A stretch of 37,722 nucleotides of DNA from an uncultured Prochlorococcus sp. (GCA_902535185.1 CACAST010000012.1:1-37722); one strand, 5' to 3'; counted from the first letter of the stretch, positions 1-7,636 are shown. Program-made: numbers and translations. Notes: generated by a model from the sequence alone, not told the origin.

Positions 1-446
1 ATGAAAACTCAATTGAGATAAATGCATTAAGCAAATTCAAATTTTTAAATTTATTTGAAGATATTGCTCTAAGCAATGATTCACAAATAAAAAAAGAGAT
101 TTGGATAAATACATCTGAAGCAGAAATATTACCCGCCCTAAATCCGTCATATGAGATTAGTAAATCCCTTATTGGTCAATTAGTGTCTTTCAAAAAAAAT
201 CTACTGGACAAAAATGTAAAGAAAAAATTAACAATTAAGAAAATCATCTTAGGGCCTTTTAAATCAGAATTAAATCCCCTCGGAATAATGAGTCCCAAAT
301 TTGTTTCTAAAAAAATTTATGATTTAGCCAATTCAAAAAATTTTTTAGTAATAATTAGTCCAAATCCCTTAACATATGTACTTTTCCCATTGAAAGAATT
401 TTTTAATTTTTTATATTGTCAAATTATCTATAAATATAAATCTTAG
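1..446 (+). CDS. short-chain dehydrogenase/reductase (SDR), C-terminal part, 5' end outside window
   Basis: The reading frame is open from base 3 to the stop at 444-446, so the gene enters from the left and only about the last 147 residues are visible. The fragment has an SDR-like YxxxK motif (Tyr50 and Lys54 of the fragment), with Ser38 about 12 residues before it. It then has a GPFKSELNP stretch in the place where SDR enzymes carry the PG motif after the active site. These features suggest an NAD(P)-dependent oxidoreductase, but the nucleotide-binding GxxxGxG motif would lie off the left edge. The substrate cannot be told. The C-terminus is hydrophobic, which could mean membrane association. 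It ends 3 bases from the convergent map gene. The SDR assignment is an inference from a partial sequence. Confidence 0.55.
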   Translation, partial: ENSIEINALSKFKFLNLFEDIALSNDSQIKKEIWINTSEAEILPALNPSYEISKSLIGQLVSFKKNLLDKNVKKKLTIKKIILGPFKSELNPLGIMSPKFVSKKIYDLANSKNFLVIISPNPLTYVLFPLKEFFNFLYCQIIYKYKS

Positions 447-449
447 TTC

Positions 450-1289
450 CTAAAAATCTCGATCTGTCAATATTTCAATACCATCTTTTAAAACAACTAT
501 TGTATGCTCCCATTGGGCCGATAGTTTTCCATCTTTTGTTATTACGGTCCATCTATCATTTAGTGTTTTGCAAAATTTAGTCCCTTCATTAACAATAGGT
601 TCCACCGCTAATGTCATTCCTTCGCGAAGGACGACGTTAGGCAATTCTTTGGTCCGAAAATTAAATACCGATGGTTCTTCATGAAGATTGCGTCCAACTC
701 CATGACCTGTATAGTCTTCTACAACACTAAAGCCATTTTTTACAACAACGTCTTCGATTTCCCCAGCCACATCTAGAAGTGTATTGCCTGCCTTGATTTT
801 CGAAAGCCCCGCATACAATGCTTTAAAAGCTATATCACTAAGTTTTTGAGCCTTTGGACTAACTTCTCCTACACAAATTGATATACAACTATCTCCATGG
901 AAACCATCTAAATATGCCCCTGTATCAATTTTAACCAAGTCACCATTTTTAATTATTTTATTTTTACTTGGAATACCGTGGACAACCTCATTATTAATAC
1001 TAGAACAAATACTTGAAGGGAATCCATGATAGCCCTTGAAACTTGGCACAGCTCCAAAACTTTTTATCCTCTTTTCTGCGAAATCATCTAAATCTTTTGT
1101 ACTCATTCCAGGTTTAATTAAGTCATTAATTTCTCTCAAAACAGTAGCTACAATTCTGCTAGATTTTTTCATCAAATTTATTTCACGTGATGACTTTATT
1201 TCAATTCCTCTTCTCCTCTGAATAAAAGGGACTTGATCATTAGCTGTGGAATTATTTTTATTTAACAAAAGATCTGCAAAATGTCTCAT
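450..1289 (-). CDS. map: methionine aminopeptidase, type I
   Basis: This enzyme removes the initiator methionine from nascent proteins in the cytosol. The 279-residue protein shows the complete set of type I metal ligands: Asp122 and Asp133 (the second in HGDSC), His196 in GHGVG, Glu230 in VEPIVN and Glu261 in QWEHT. His104 in HGIP matches the usual substrate-binding histidine. The pita-bread catalytic domain starts at about residue 30. The first 30 residues form a short extension without the zinc-finger linker seen in some type I enzymes. The ATG start lies 95 bases from the divergent PepSY-type gene, so the promoters of both are probably in that gap. The assignment is firm because all five ligands are present in the correct order. 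Confidence 0.96.
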   Translation of the reverse strand: MRHFADLLLNKNNSTANDQVPFIQRRRGIEIKSSREINLMKKSSRIVATVLREINDLIKPGMSTKDLDDFAEKRIKSFGAVPSFKGYHGFPSSICSSINNEVVHGIPSKNKIIKNGDLVKIDTGAYLDGFHGDSCISICVGEVSPKAQKLSDIAFKALYAGLSKIKAGNTLLDVAGEIEDVVVKNGFSVVEDYTGHGVGRNLHEEPSVFNFRTKELPNVVLREGMTLAVEPIVNEGTKFCKTLNDRWTVITKDGKLSAQWEHTIVVLKDGIEILTDRDF

Positions 1290-1384
1290 TGGAATAAATA
1301 ATAGTAATAGGTAAATATCTTCAAAATAGCCTTTATGATCTTGGCTACCTTAAATCTATCAGTAACAATGGGTAAGAAACGAAA

Positions 1385-1693
1385 ATGAAAACTTTATTTA
1401 ATTCTAGGCAATTTCATAAGGCTTTGGCGCCCTGGATTTTTCTTCCATTATTTATATCTTCAATTACTGGTCTTCTTTATAGGGTTTCAAAAGATTTACT
1501 GGGTTACTCTAGAGAACAAGTTCATTGGTTAATGTCTCTCCATGAGGGCGAATGGCTTGGAGATAATGGAGAACTTATATACGTAATATTTAATTCTCTT
1601 GGAGTTTTATGGATGCTGGTCACAGGATTGCAAATGTTTTCAAAAACAATTTCATTTACCAAAAAGGTTACTAAAGGCGAGTCAAAAGGTTAA
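1385..1693 (+). CDS. PepSY-associated transmembrane protein, short
   Basis: A 102-residue membrane protein. The N-terminus ([24 protein letters not shown]) resembles the first segment of PepSY-associated transmembrane proteins, with a His-Lys pair just before the hydrophobic stretch. Two membrane segments are visible, at about residues 13-33 and 66-86. They are separated by a polar loop containing a conserved-looking HWLMSLHEG motif. The tail is basic. It stops 23 bases before rplS on the same strand, so the two may be co-transcribed. The biochemical role is unknown. Family members are often single-domain remnants of larger PepSY proteins that occur in iron or redox contexts, but nothing here shows such a function. 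Confidence 0.72.
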   Translation: MKTLFNSRQFHKALAPWIFLPLFISSITGLLYRVSKDLLGYSREQVHWLMSLHEGEWLGDNGELIYVIFNSLGVLWMLVTGLQMFSKTISFTKKVTKGESKG

Positions 1694-1716
1694 GATATAG
1701 AACTTGTAGGATAATA

Positions 1717-2196
1717 ATGACCAAAATGGCCAAAGAGAAACAAGAGAAGGATTTAGAAACCGGTATTAAAGCTGACGCATCAGTTGATGTAGCAGTTGAA
1801 CAAAAAGAAAAAAATACGGTTTCTGAGACTACGCAAACATTAAGCGCATCCAATCTTATTAAGGAATTTGAGAATGAACAATTAAAAAAAGAATTACCTG
1901 AAATATATGTTGGAGACACTGTTAAAGTTGGAGTGAAAATTACAGAAGGTAATAAAGAAAGAGTCCAACCTTATGAAGGCGTAGTCATAGCAAAAAGACA
2001 TGGAGGAATTAATCAGACTATTACAGTTAGAAGAATTTTTCAGGGTATAGGTGTTGAAAGAGTATTTATGCTACATAGTCCACAGGTTGCCTCTCTAAAA
2101 GTTGAACGTAGAGGTAAAGTAAGAAGAGCTAAGTTATTCTATCTGAGAGATAGAGTAGGAAAAGCTACTCGCGTTAAACAACGCTTTGATCGATAA
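1717..2196 (+). CDS. rplS: 50S ribosomal protein bL19 with N-terminal extension
   Basis: bL19 sits at the interface of the 30S and 50S subunits. Residues from about 46 to 159 align with the whole conventional protein: [16 protein letters not shown], then [34 protein letters not shown] and a basic end. A bL19 core is about 115 residues, so this one carries roughly 40 extra residues at the N-terminus, rich in Lys, Glu, Thr and Ser. TAGG at 1707-1710 is well placed for the ATG at 1717. A second in-frame ATG at 1726 is possible but would not remove the extension. The gene is followed by tRNA-Trp, PSHCP, tRNA-Asp and gltX on the same strand. Confidence 0.96.
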   Translation: MTKMAKEKQEKDLETGIKADASVDVAVEQKEKNTVSETTQTLSASNLIKEFENEQLKKELPEIYVGDTVKVGVKITEGNKERVQPYEGVVIAKRHGGINQTITVRRIFQGIGVERVFMLHSPQVASLKVERRGKVRRAKLFYLRDRVGKATRVKQRFDR

Positions 2197-2234
2197 AGTT
2201 GTAAATTAATCAACTTATTGGTCACAAAGACGCT

Positions 2235-2240
2235 TATAAT
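2235..2240 (+). promoter_or_regulatory. probable -10 box for tRNA-Trp
   Basis: A perfect TATAAT lies 9 bases before the first base of the tRNA-Trp gene, the distance expected for transcription starting just upstream of the tRNA. No convincing -35 hexamer occurs at 16-18 bases; the nearest candidate, TTGGTC at 2218-2223, is too close. The match is exact, but AT-rich DNA makes chance hits common. Confidence 0.5.
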
Positions 2241-2249
2241 TATTTAAAT

Positions 2250-2322
2250 GCGTCGTTAGTTCAGTTGGTAGAACGCAGGTCTCCAAAACCTGATGTCGGG
2301 GGTTCAAGTCCTCCACGACGCG
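2250..2322 (+). tRNA. trnW: tRNA-Trp (anticodon CCA)
   Basis: A 73-base cloverleaf can be folded by eye. The acceptor stem GCGTCGT (2250-2256) pairs with ACGACGC (2315-2321), and G2322 is the discriminator base. The D-loop reads AGTTCAGTTGGTAGA. The anticodon CCA is at 2283-2285 in the loop CTCCAAA, and the T-loop contains GGTTCAAGTCC. CCA is not encoded at the 3' end. The gene stands between rplS and the PSHCP gene. Confidence 0.97.
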
Positions 2323-2357
2323 TTTGATCAACAATATGTAAATCATTTTTTCATAAG

Positions 2358-2552
2358 ATGGAGTTAGATCTTCAACCCGGGGACGTAGTTAAAGTCCTCG
2401 AATCAGCAGCTTTAGGATGGGTTCGTGCAAGAGTTATCAGAGTTAAGTCTGGTGGGAGAGTTGTCGTACAAAGTGACCAAGGGAGAGAATTTACTGCTAG
2501 AGGCAATCAAGTTAGGTTGATAGAACCTGCTGGTTTTAGACCTCAAAAATAA
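2358..2552 (+). CDS. Prochlorococcus/Synechococcus hyperconserved protein (PSHCP), Tudor-like
   Basis: A 64-residue protein that I recognise as the small protein described as nearly invariant in all Prochlorococcus and marine Synechococcus. Published work, as I recall it, reports a Tudor-like beta-barrel fold, nucleic-acid binding and an association with the ribosome. The sequence fits a small barrel: GDVVKVLE, GWVRARVIRV, GRVVVQSD and REFTARGNQVRLIE read as alternating beta strands, with many Arg residues and a net positive charge. The neighbourhood (rplS, two tRNAs, gltX) also points to translation. By my count 85 of its 195 bases are G or C (about 44%), clearly above its AT-rich neighbours, and its codons are less A/T-biased. 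This suggests strong constraint rather than recent transfer. The molecular role is unsettled. Confidence 0.88.
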   Translation: MELDLQPGDVVKVLESAALGWVRARVIRVKSGGRVVVQSDQGREFTARGNQVRLIEPAGFRPQK

Positions 2553-2645
2553 ATAGTTGTTTAAACAAAGGCAGTTAAAAAAACTAATTATTTCTGTAAA
2601 TCCTCAAATTAATAAATTTTTTTTATTACAACCCCATAAATTAAG

Positions 2646-2651
2646 TATTAT
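2646..2651 (+). promoter_or_regulatory. possible -10 box upstream of tRNA-Asp
   Basis: TATTAT differs by one base from the consensus and lies about 50 bases before tRNA-Asp, inside the 150-base AT-rich spacer after PSHCP. No clear -35 partner is visible. This is weak evidence; the tRNA could instead be read through from upstream. Nothing else is recognisable in the spacer. Confidence 0.22.
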
Positions 2652-2702
2652 GATCTGATAATTTTAAGAATGAAGTTCTAAATAAATTTAGGACAAAACT
2701 CT

Positions 2703-2776
2703 GGGACCGTAGTTCAACTGGTTAGAGCACCGCCCTGTCACGGCGGAAGTTGCGGGTTCGAATCCCGTCGGTCCCG
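2703..2776 (+). tRNA. trnD: tRNA-Asp (anticodon GTC)
   Basis: A 74-base cloverleaf. The acceptor GGGACCG (2703-2709) pairs with CGGTCCC (2769-2775), and G2776 is the discriminator. The GC-rich anticodon stem CCGCC/GGCGG flanks the loop CTGTCAC with anticodon GTC at 2737-2739. The T-arm reads GCGGGTTCGAATCCCGT. It ends only 17 bases before the start codon of gltX, so the tRNA must be processed out of any joint transcript. Confidence 0.97.
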
Positions 2777-2793
2777 TTTTTTCTAAAAGAAAT

Positions 2794-4224
2794 TTGGAAA
2801 AACGTTTAAGACTAGCCCCGAGTCCAACGGGTTTATTTCATATTGGGACAGCGCGAACCGCACTATTCAATTGGTTGTATGCACAAAAAATAGGTGGAAA
2901 ATTTCTTATCAGAATAGAAGATACAGATTTTCTTCGATCTAAATCTGAATATACAAAAAATATATTAGAGGGCTTGAAATGGCTTGGACTTAAATGGGAT
3001 GAAGAACCTATAAAGCAAAGTGACCGAATTTCGATTCACAAAAGTTATATCAAAAAACTATTGGAATGTGGAGCTGCATATAGGTGCTTTACATCAGAAG
3101 ATGAAATATCTGAATTGAGAGAAGAACAAAAAAAGAAAGGATATCCTCCAAAGCATGATAATAGACACAGAAGTCTTTCAAAAGAAGAAATAGAAACATT
3201 TATATCCCAAGGGCGGACTTCAGTAATAAGATTTAAGATTGATGAAAAAATTGAAATTAAATGGGTAGATCAGATAAGAGGCGAAATCAAATGGCAAGGG
3301 AAGGATTTGGGCGGTGATTTAGTTTTATCAAGAAGGGCTAAGGGATATGAGATTGGTGATCCTTTGTATAATCTTGCAGTTGTAGTTGATGATAATTTCA
3401 TGAATATTACTCACGTTGTAAGGGGTGAAGACCATATCTCGAACACTGCAAAACAAATATTGATTTATAAAGCATTAAATTTTAATTTGCCAACTTTTTC
3501 ACATACACCCTTAATACTAAATAGCGAAGGGAAAAAATTATCTAAGAGAGATTGCGTTACTTCAATCGACGAATTTAGAGAGATGGGATATTTACCTGAG
3601 GCCCTATCGAACTATATGGCATTTTTAGGTTGGTCTCCAAAATCTGCCGACAGAGAAATACTTTCACTTGAAGAGATATCTGAAATTTTTGACTTATCAG
3701 AAATAAATAAAGCTGGAGCTAAATTTAGTTGGGAAAAACTCAACTGGATTAATTCTCAATATATAAAAAATATGGAATCAATAAAGTTAATTGAGATCAT
3801 AAGAAAATATTGGGATGACAATAGTTGGGAACCGCCATCTCAAGAATGGGCTTATAAATTAGCAATTTTGATTAGAGACTCTATGACTCTTTTAAAAGAT
3901 TCAATTGATCAATCAAAACCATTTTTCTTAATACCTACAATTCAAAAAGATGGTCAAGATTTTCTGGAAAACCGGGAAAGCAAATTATCTTTAAAACTAA
4001 TCTTAAATTATTTAATTGAGCAAAATACTATAAAACTAAATAAAGAGAAAGCCAAAGAAATATTAAACGAAATCTCAAAAAAGCATAATATTAAAAAAGG
4101 GATATTAATGAAATCATTAAGAGTAGCCTTTTTTGGATCTCTCAGTGGGCCAGATTTAATTCAAAGTTGGGAGCTTTTTGCGGAGAGTAAAACTGATAGA
4201 ACTCGAATTGAAAGATGTCTTTAG
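2794..4224 (+). CDS. gltX: glutamyl-tRNA synthetase
   Basis: This enzyme charges tRNA-Glu (and in cyanobacteria usually tRNA-Gln) with glutamate. It also feeds tetrapyrrole synthesis, since Glu-tRNA is the precursor of 5-aminolevulinate. At 476 residues it has the normal class I length. The HIGH-type signature is HIGT (residues 16-19) within APSPTGLFHIGTARTALF, and the KMSKS-type loop is KLSKR (248-252). The C-terminal helical anticodon-binding region follows. The start is a TTG 17 bases after tRNA-Asp. The signature begins at residue 6, so no later start is possible, and an earlier one would run into the tRNA. The stop codon directly abuts the stop codon of the convergent antiporter gene. 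Confidence 0.96.
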   Translation: MEKRLRLAPSPTGLFHIGTARTALFNWLYAQKIGGKFLIRIEDTDFLRSKSEYTKNILEGLKWLGLKWDEEPIKQSDRISIHKSYIKKLLECGAAYRCFTSEDEISELREEQKKKGYPPKHDNRHRSLSKEEIETFISQGRTSVIRFKIDEKIEIKWVDQIRGEIKWQGKDLGGDLVLSRRAKGYEIGDPLYNLAVVVDDNFMNITHVVRGEDHISNTAKQILIYKALNFNLPTFSHTPLILNSEGKKLSKRDCVTSIDEFREMGYLPEALSNYMAFLGWSPKSADREILSLEEISEIFDLSEINKAGAKFSWEKLNWINSQYIKNMESIKLIEIIRKYWDDNSWEPPSQEWAYKLAILIRDSMTLLKDSIDQSKPFFLIPTIQKDGQDFLENRESKLSLKLILNYLIEQNTIKLNKEKAKEILNEISKKHNIKKGILMKSLRVAFFGSLSGPDLIQSWELFAESKTDRTRIERCL

Positions 4225-5430
4225 TCAATCAAAATTATTTTTTTGGTCTAATTTAAGTCTTTTTACCAAAGGTTTAGCTGAAAGTCCTTGTATTCCTACT
4301 GTCATCAAAATAGTAAGAAAAACTAAACCTTGTAGACGGCCAGCTCCAAGGATACCAGCCTGCTCTAATCTGATAGAAAAAAGAGAAGCTACAGCCGCAG
4401 TAACAATACCTCTTGGAGCTAACCAAGCTAAAAATATTTTTTCTTTTAAGTTCAAGTCTCTTCCCATTGTTGCTATCCAGATAGAGATAGGGCGAATAAT
4501 TACCATCAACATAAAAACGCAAACAACCCCTCCCCAGCCTAACGGACTTAATTCACCCCAAGAAACGTCAGCGGCCAAAAGAGGGAAAAGAACTGTTATT
4601 GCTAATTGAGCTAATTCACCTATTAGATTATCCAATCTCTCCTTATCTATAACTTCTCTTTTGCCTACAATAAAACCTGCCGCGACTGAAGCCGGCAAGC
4701 CTGATTCTGGTAAAAAATATTCGCAAATTCCATACACAAGGAAAATAAATCCAAGGGTAACTTGAAGCTCTATACCAAATGAGGCTTCATTTTTTATTTT
4801 TTTTAAAATTTCTGATAGTAACCATCCTGCACCTAATCCGATTAAAACTCCTCCTCCTAATCTTTGCATTAATGCTATAAATACATCGTTAATGCCACGA
4901 AGATCCCCTAAAGTCAATTCTAAAAGCAGTAATGCTAGTACTGCACCAATTGGTTCAAGCAGCAACCCCTCAGCTTTTAAAACTTCCGAGAGTGGGGAAG
5001 CTAATTTTATTTGTTCCACTAATGGAGAGACGACTGTTGGTCCAGTAGCTAGAACTATGGCACTATATATTCCTGCGACTTGCCATGAGAGGCCAGCCAG
5101 CCAATGAGCAATGAAAATTCCAGCTGATAATGAAATAAAAAGTCTTACCAATGAAATTTTTAAAACAGTATTTCTTATATTCCCCTCAGGCAGTTTTAAA
5201 TTTAATCCCCCTTCAAAAAGAACCAAACAGACCAAAAGCCCCACAATAGTTTCAAGCCCTTGCCCGAGATCTAAAGGCTCAACAAGTCCCAATCCTGATC
5301 TTCCAATTAATAATCCAGAAAGCAATAAAATAACAACACTTGGGAATCCTGTAAAAGAAGAAAATAATCGAGCGCAAGCGCCTGCAAATACAGTTATCCC
5401 CCAAAGTAATCCAAGCCTTTCAGGCGTCAT
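4225..5430 (-). CDS. CPA1-type cation/proton antiporter
   Basis: A 401-residue integral membrane protein with about 11-12 hydrophobic segments spread over its whole length. It probably exchanges Na+ or K+ for protons across the plasma membrane. The layout matches the Na+/H+ exchanger domain: a first gate region with GRSGLG (43-48), LFEGGLNL (71-78), an unwound-helix motif ATGPTVVSPLV (128-138) and a second motif AEGLLLEPIGAV (153-164). In many CPA1 proteins these positions read TDP and ExxLLND or ID; here they read TGP and LEP, so the usual acidic ion ligand is Glu159. There is no cytosolic TrkA-C or RCK domain. The exact ion is not predictable. The gene abuts gltX with zero spacing. Confidence 0.85.
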   Translation of the reverse strand: MTPERLGLLWGITVFAGACARLFSSFTGFPSVVILLLSGLLIGRSGLGLVEPLDLGQGLETIVGLLVCLVLFEGGLNLKLPEGNIRNTVLKISLVRLFISLSAGIFIAHWLAGLSWQVAGIYSAIVLATGPTVVSPLVEQIKLASPLSEVLKAEGLLLEPIGAVLALLLLELTLGDLRGINDVFIALMQRLGGGVLIGLGAGWLLSEILKKIKNEASFGIELQVTLGFIFLVYGICEYFLPESGLPASVAAGFIVGKREVIDKERLDNLIGELAQLAITVLFPLLAADVSWGELSPLGWGGVVCVFMLMVIIRPISIWIATMGRDLNLKEKIFLAWLAPRGIVTAAVASLFSIRLEQAGILGAGRLQGLVFLTILMTVGIQGLSAKPLVKRLKLDQKNNFD

Positions 5431-5594
5431 ATAAAATTATAAATAATAAAACATTCATTAATTTGATTAAATCAATAATCTTATCTCTAGTCCAATAAAA
5501 ACAATAGTTTTTAATTTAATTCATCGGCTGAACAAGAGTATTTTAAAAAATTCTTTCAAAAATACTTTTAAGAAAATTAATTTTATTTCTATTA

Positions 5595-5768
5595 TTAAAA
5601 CTGGCTTATTAAAGCAATAATTATAAAAATAATTCCTATACCAACAGTTGCCATCCTTCCATTCCATATTTCAGCTTGAGGGGTAAAACCTCTTTTCCAC
5701 AAATTCAATTCCTTTTTATCAACGAAGTTTTTTGTCTCCTTAATCTCGATTTTAGGTTGTTTGTTCAT
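5595..5768 (-). CDS. hli: high-light-inducible protein (Hli/Scp family)
   Basis: A 57-residue single-helix protein of the chlorophyll a/b-binding-like family, read from the ATG at 5768 to TAA at 5595. Hli proteins bind chlorophyll and carotenoid, associate with photosystem assembly intermediates and protect against excess light. The family signature is clear: AEIWNGRMATVG, with Glu33, Asn36 and Arg38 as the expected pigment and salt-bridge residues, followed by one membrane helix rich in Ile. It is preceded by FTPQAE, typical of cyanobacterial Hli. It starts 5 bases after the tsaD stop on the same strand, so it is probably translated from the tsaD transcript, perhaps with an extra promoter. 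No Shine-Dalgarno sequence is evident. Confidence 0.9.
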   Translation of the reverse strand: MNKQPKIEIKETKNFVDKKELNLWKRGFTPQAEIWNGRMATVGIGIIFIIIALISQF

Positions 5769-5773
5769 TGAAA

Positions 5774-6844
5774 TTAGAAAGGAGGGTTTTCTTCATAAAG
5801 GGTATTTGCTTGTTCAATTGATAGTCTTCCTGCTACACCTAATTTAAGGGAACTTAAATGATCCTTAAATTTGATTCTGAACAAAGCCGCCGCTCCAATC
5901 ATTGCCGCATTATCTGTACAAAGATCGAGAGGTGCTAAATGAACTCTAATAGATTTTTTACTAGCTTCACTAATCATCATTTTTCTTAATGTATTGTTAG
6001 CAGCCACTCCCCCAACCACAACTACATTATCCAAGCTATGATCTTCTGCGCATTTTATTGTTCTCTCTACCAAGACCTCTGCCACTACTCTCTCAAAACT
6101 TGCAGCAATATCTGGAATTGGAACAGTCTTCCCAGCCAAATTTATTCTCTCAACTAATCTTAATACGGCAGTTTTTAAACCACTAAAAGAGAAATCATAT
6201 TTTAGAAATCCACCTTTTTTATCAGAGATCTTACATTTTGGTAAATTAAATTTCATTGGGTCCCCATTTTTAGCAATCTTTTCAATTGCCGGTCCTCCTG
6301 GATAACTAAGACCTAAGAGTCTGCCAACTTTATCAAAGGCTTCTCCAGCAGCATCATCAAAACTTTTCCCAAGTCTTTGCATCCCCCTCCTATCATCTAC
6401 CTTTATCAATTCAGTATGCCCGCCGCTAACAAGTAATGTAAGAAAAGATTTCTTTGGATAGTTTTCTGAAAATAGAATTGAAGATAAATGCCCCTCCAAA
6501 TGATGAATTCCCAAAAATGGTTTTGAATGTAACATGCAAAGTGATCTTGCGGTTACAGAGCCAACTCGTAAACATCCAACTAATCCAGGAGCTACAGTTG
6601 AAGCAATATAATCGACTTCCTTAATTTTAATTTTTGCTTCTTCTTGAGCCTTGTCTAAAACAAAAGGTAATAATTCTAAATGCTTTCTAGCTGCAAGTTC
6701 AGGCACAACTCCTCCCCATTTTGAATGATCTTCAATTTGAGAGGCAATTATATTTGAATGTATTCTGAAAGTATCGCCAATATTAGAAACTATTGAGACA
6801 GATGTCTCATCACAACTTGTTTCAATAGCTAAAACTTTATGCAT
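5774..6844 (-). CDS. tsaD: tRNA N6-threonylcarbamoyladenosine transferase TsaD
   Basis: TsaD transfers the threonylcarbamoyl group to A37 of tRNAs reading ANN codons, working with TsaB, TsaC and TsaE. The 356-residue protein is of family length. It begins with the ASKHA-fold motif VLAIETSCDETSVS. The metal site HHLEGH contributes His115 and His119. Later motifs are LVSGGHTEL, DDAAGEAFDKVGRLLGL, YPGGPAIEK, FSFSGLKTAV and CTDNAAMIGAA near the C-terminus. It starts 74 bases from the divergent psaF and is followed after 5 bases by the Hli gene. No other t6A gene is in the window. Confidence 0.96.
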   Translation of the reverse strand: MHKVLAIETSCDETSVSIVSNIGDTFRIHSNIIASQIEDHSKWGGVVPELAARKHLELLPFVLDKAQEEAKIKIKEVDYIASTVAPGLVGCLRVGSVTARSLCMLHSKPFLGIHHLEGHLSSILFSENYPKKSFLTLLVSGGHTELIKVDDRRGMQRLGKSFDDAAGEAFDKVGRLLGLSYPGGPAIEKIAKNGDPMKFNLPKCKISDKKGGFLKYDFSFSGLKTAVLRLVERINLAGKTVPIPDIAASFERVVAEVLVERTIKCAEDHSLDNVVVVGGVAANNTLRKMMISEASKKSIRVHLAPLDLCTDNAAMIGAAALFRIKFKDHLSSLKLGVAGRLSIEQANTLYEENPPF

Positions 6845-6893
6845 TTTTGATTCAACTTGTTCTATTTTAATATTAATTTCTTACTTAACACAC

Positions 6894-6899
6894 TATAAG
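6894..6899 (+). promoter_or_regulatory. possible -10 box for psaF-psaJ
   Basis: TATAAG lies 20 bases before the psaF ATG in the divergent spacer with tsaD, so a transcript from it would have a very short leader. No -35 sequence at the usual spacing stands out. It is suggestive only. Confidence 0.3.
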
Positions 6900-6918
6900 A
6901 AATTAAAGATTGCAACTT

Positions 6919-7473
6919 ATGAAATTCTTTTTTTCAATCATAACCTCAGTTTTTCTGTTCCTCGGAATTACTCCAATTGCTCTAGCTGCAAATGGGCCTG
7001 CCTTAAACGCAGATAGAGCTAGCACAGAATATACCGCTTCAGCCCTCACAAAATGCTCTGAAAATCCTAAATTCATTGAGAGAGCAAATTCTGCAACTAC
7101 TCAAAAAGACATAGCAAGATTTGAAAGATATGGAAAAGCATCATGCGGAGATGATGGTCTTCCTCATTTAATAATTGGACCTCCTCTTGAGCCATGGGGA
7201 GCCCTTCTAAATAGAGGTCATGAAGGCGATTTACTTATTCCCGGAGTATTGTTCATTTACATTGCTGGAATTATAGGTTGGTCAGGAAGAGAGTATCTAA
7301 TTGAATCAAAAAAGACTAAGAATCCAGCAGATCTTGAGATCATTATTGACCTAGACTTAGCCAGAAAATGTCTTGTAAAAGGAGCCCAATGGCCTCTTCT
7401 TGCCAATAAACAAGGTAGAAATGGAGATTTAAGAGAGAAAGATAACAATATTACACTTAATGGTCCTCGCTAA
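6919..7473 (+). CDS. psaF: photosystem I reaction center subunit III (PsaF)
   Basis: PsaF is the lumen-exposed subunit of photosystem I near the plastocyanin/cytochrome docking side. The ATG at 6919 gives 184 residues starting MKFFFSIITSV. A TTG at 6910 would add three residues but is less likely. A cleavable signal peptide ends at about ALA-ANG, as expected for lumen targeting. The mature part shows two cysteines (in TKCSENP and ASCGDDG) that form the usual disulfide, the GLPHLIIGPP motif, one membrane helix in LLIPGVLFIYIAGIIGW and the C-terminal stretch before REYL. It lies 28 bases upstream of psaJ, forming the standard psaF-psaJ operon. Confidence 0.97.
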   Translation: MKFFFSIITSVFLFLGITPIALAANGPALNADRASTEYTASALTKCSENPKFIERANSATTQKDIARFERYGKASCGDDGLPHLIIGPPLEPWGALLNRGHEGDLLIPGVLFIYIAGIIGWSGREYLIESKKTKNPADLEIIIDLDLARKCLVKGAQWPLLANKQGRNGDLREKDNNITLNGPR

Positions 7474-7501
7474 ACATCCTTAAAAAACTTTCATAAAACA
7501 A

Positions 7502-7636
7502 ATGTTCAAAATTCTAAACACAAAATTTGTCAGATCTGCGCCAGTGGTAGCAGCAATTTGGCTAAGCCTTACGGCTGGAATAATTATTGAATTTAATAGA
7601 TTTTTCCCAGATTTATTATTCCATCCAATGAGTTGA
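7502..7636 (+). CDS. psaJ: photosystem I reaction center subunit IX (PsaJ)
   Basis: A 44-residue, single-helix subunit that sits beside PsaF in photosystem I. Translation from the ATG at 7502 gives [20 protein letters not shown], then a hydrophobic helix containing [15 protein letters not shown] and an LLFHPM end, all typical of PsaJ. The length is normal for the family. It follows psaF by 28 bases, and a strong hairpin with a T-run follows it and overlaps the end of gmk. Confidence 0.96.
   Translation: MFKILNTKFVRSAPVVAAIWLSLTAGIIIEFNRFFPDLLFHPMS

Noticed and set aside
183-446. Independent 87-aa gene starting at 183
   Set aside because: The frame stays open to base 3 and shows the SDR YxxxK motif upstream of 183, so this is only the end of a larger gene.
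2196-2216. Terminator after rplS (AAGTTG...CAACTT)
   Set aside because: The stem is only 6 bp with a 9-base loop and no T-run; it may be chance in AT-rich DNA.
4178-4609. Plus-strand open frame of 143 codons overlapping the antiporter gene
   Set aside because: It is antisense to a well-conserved membrane protein, has no family features and overlaps the gltX end in another frame.
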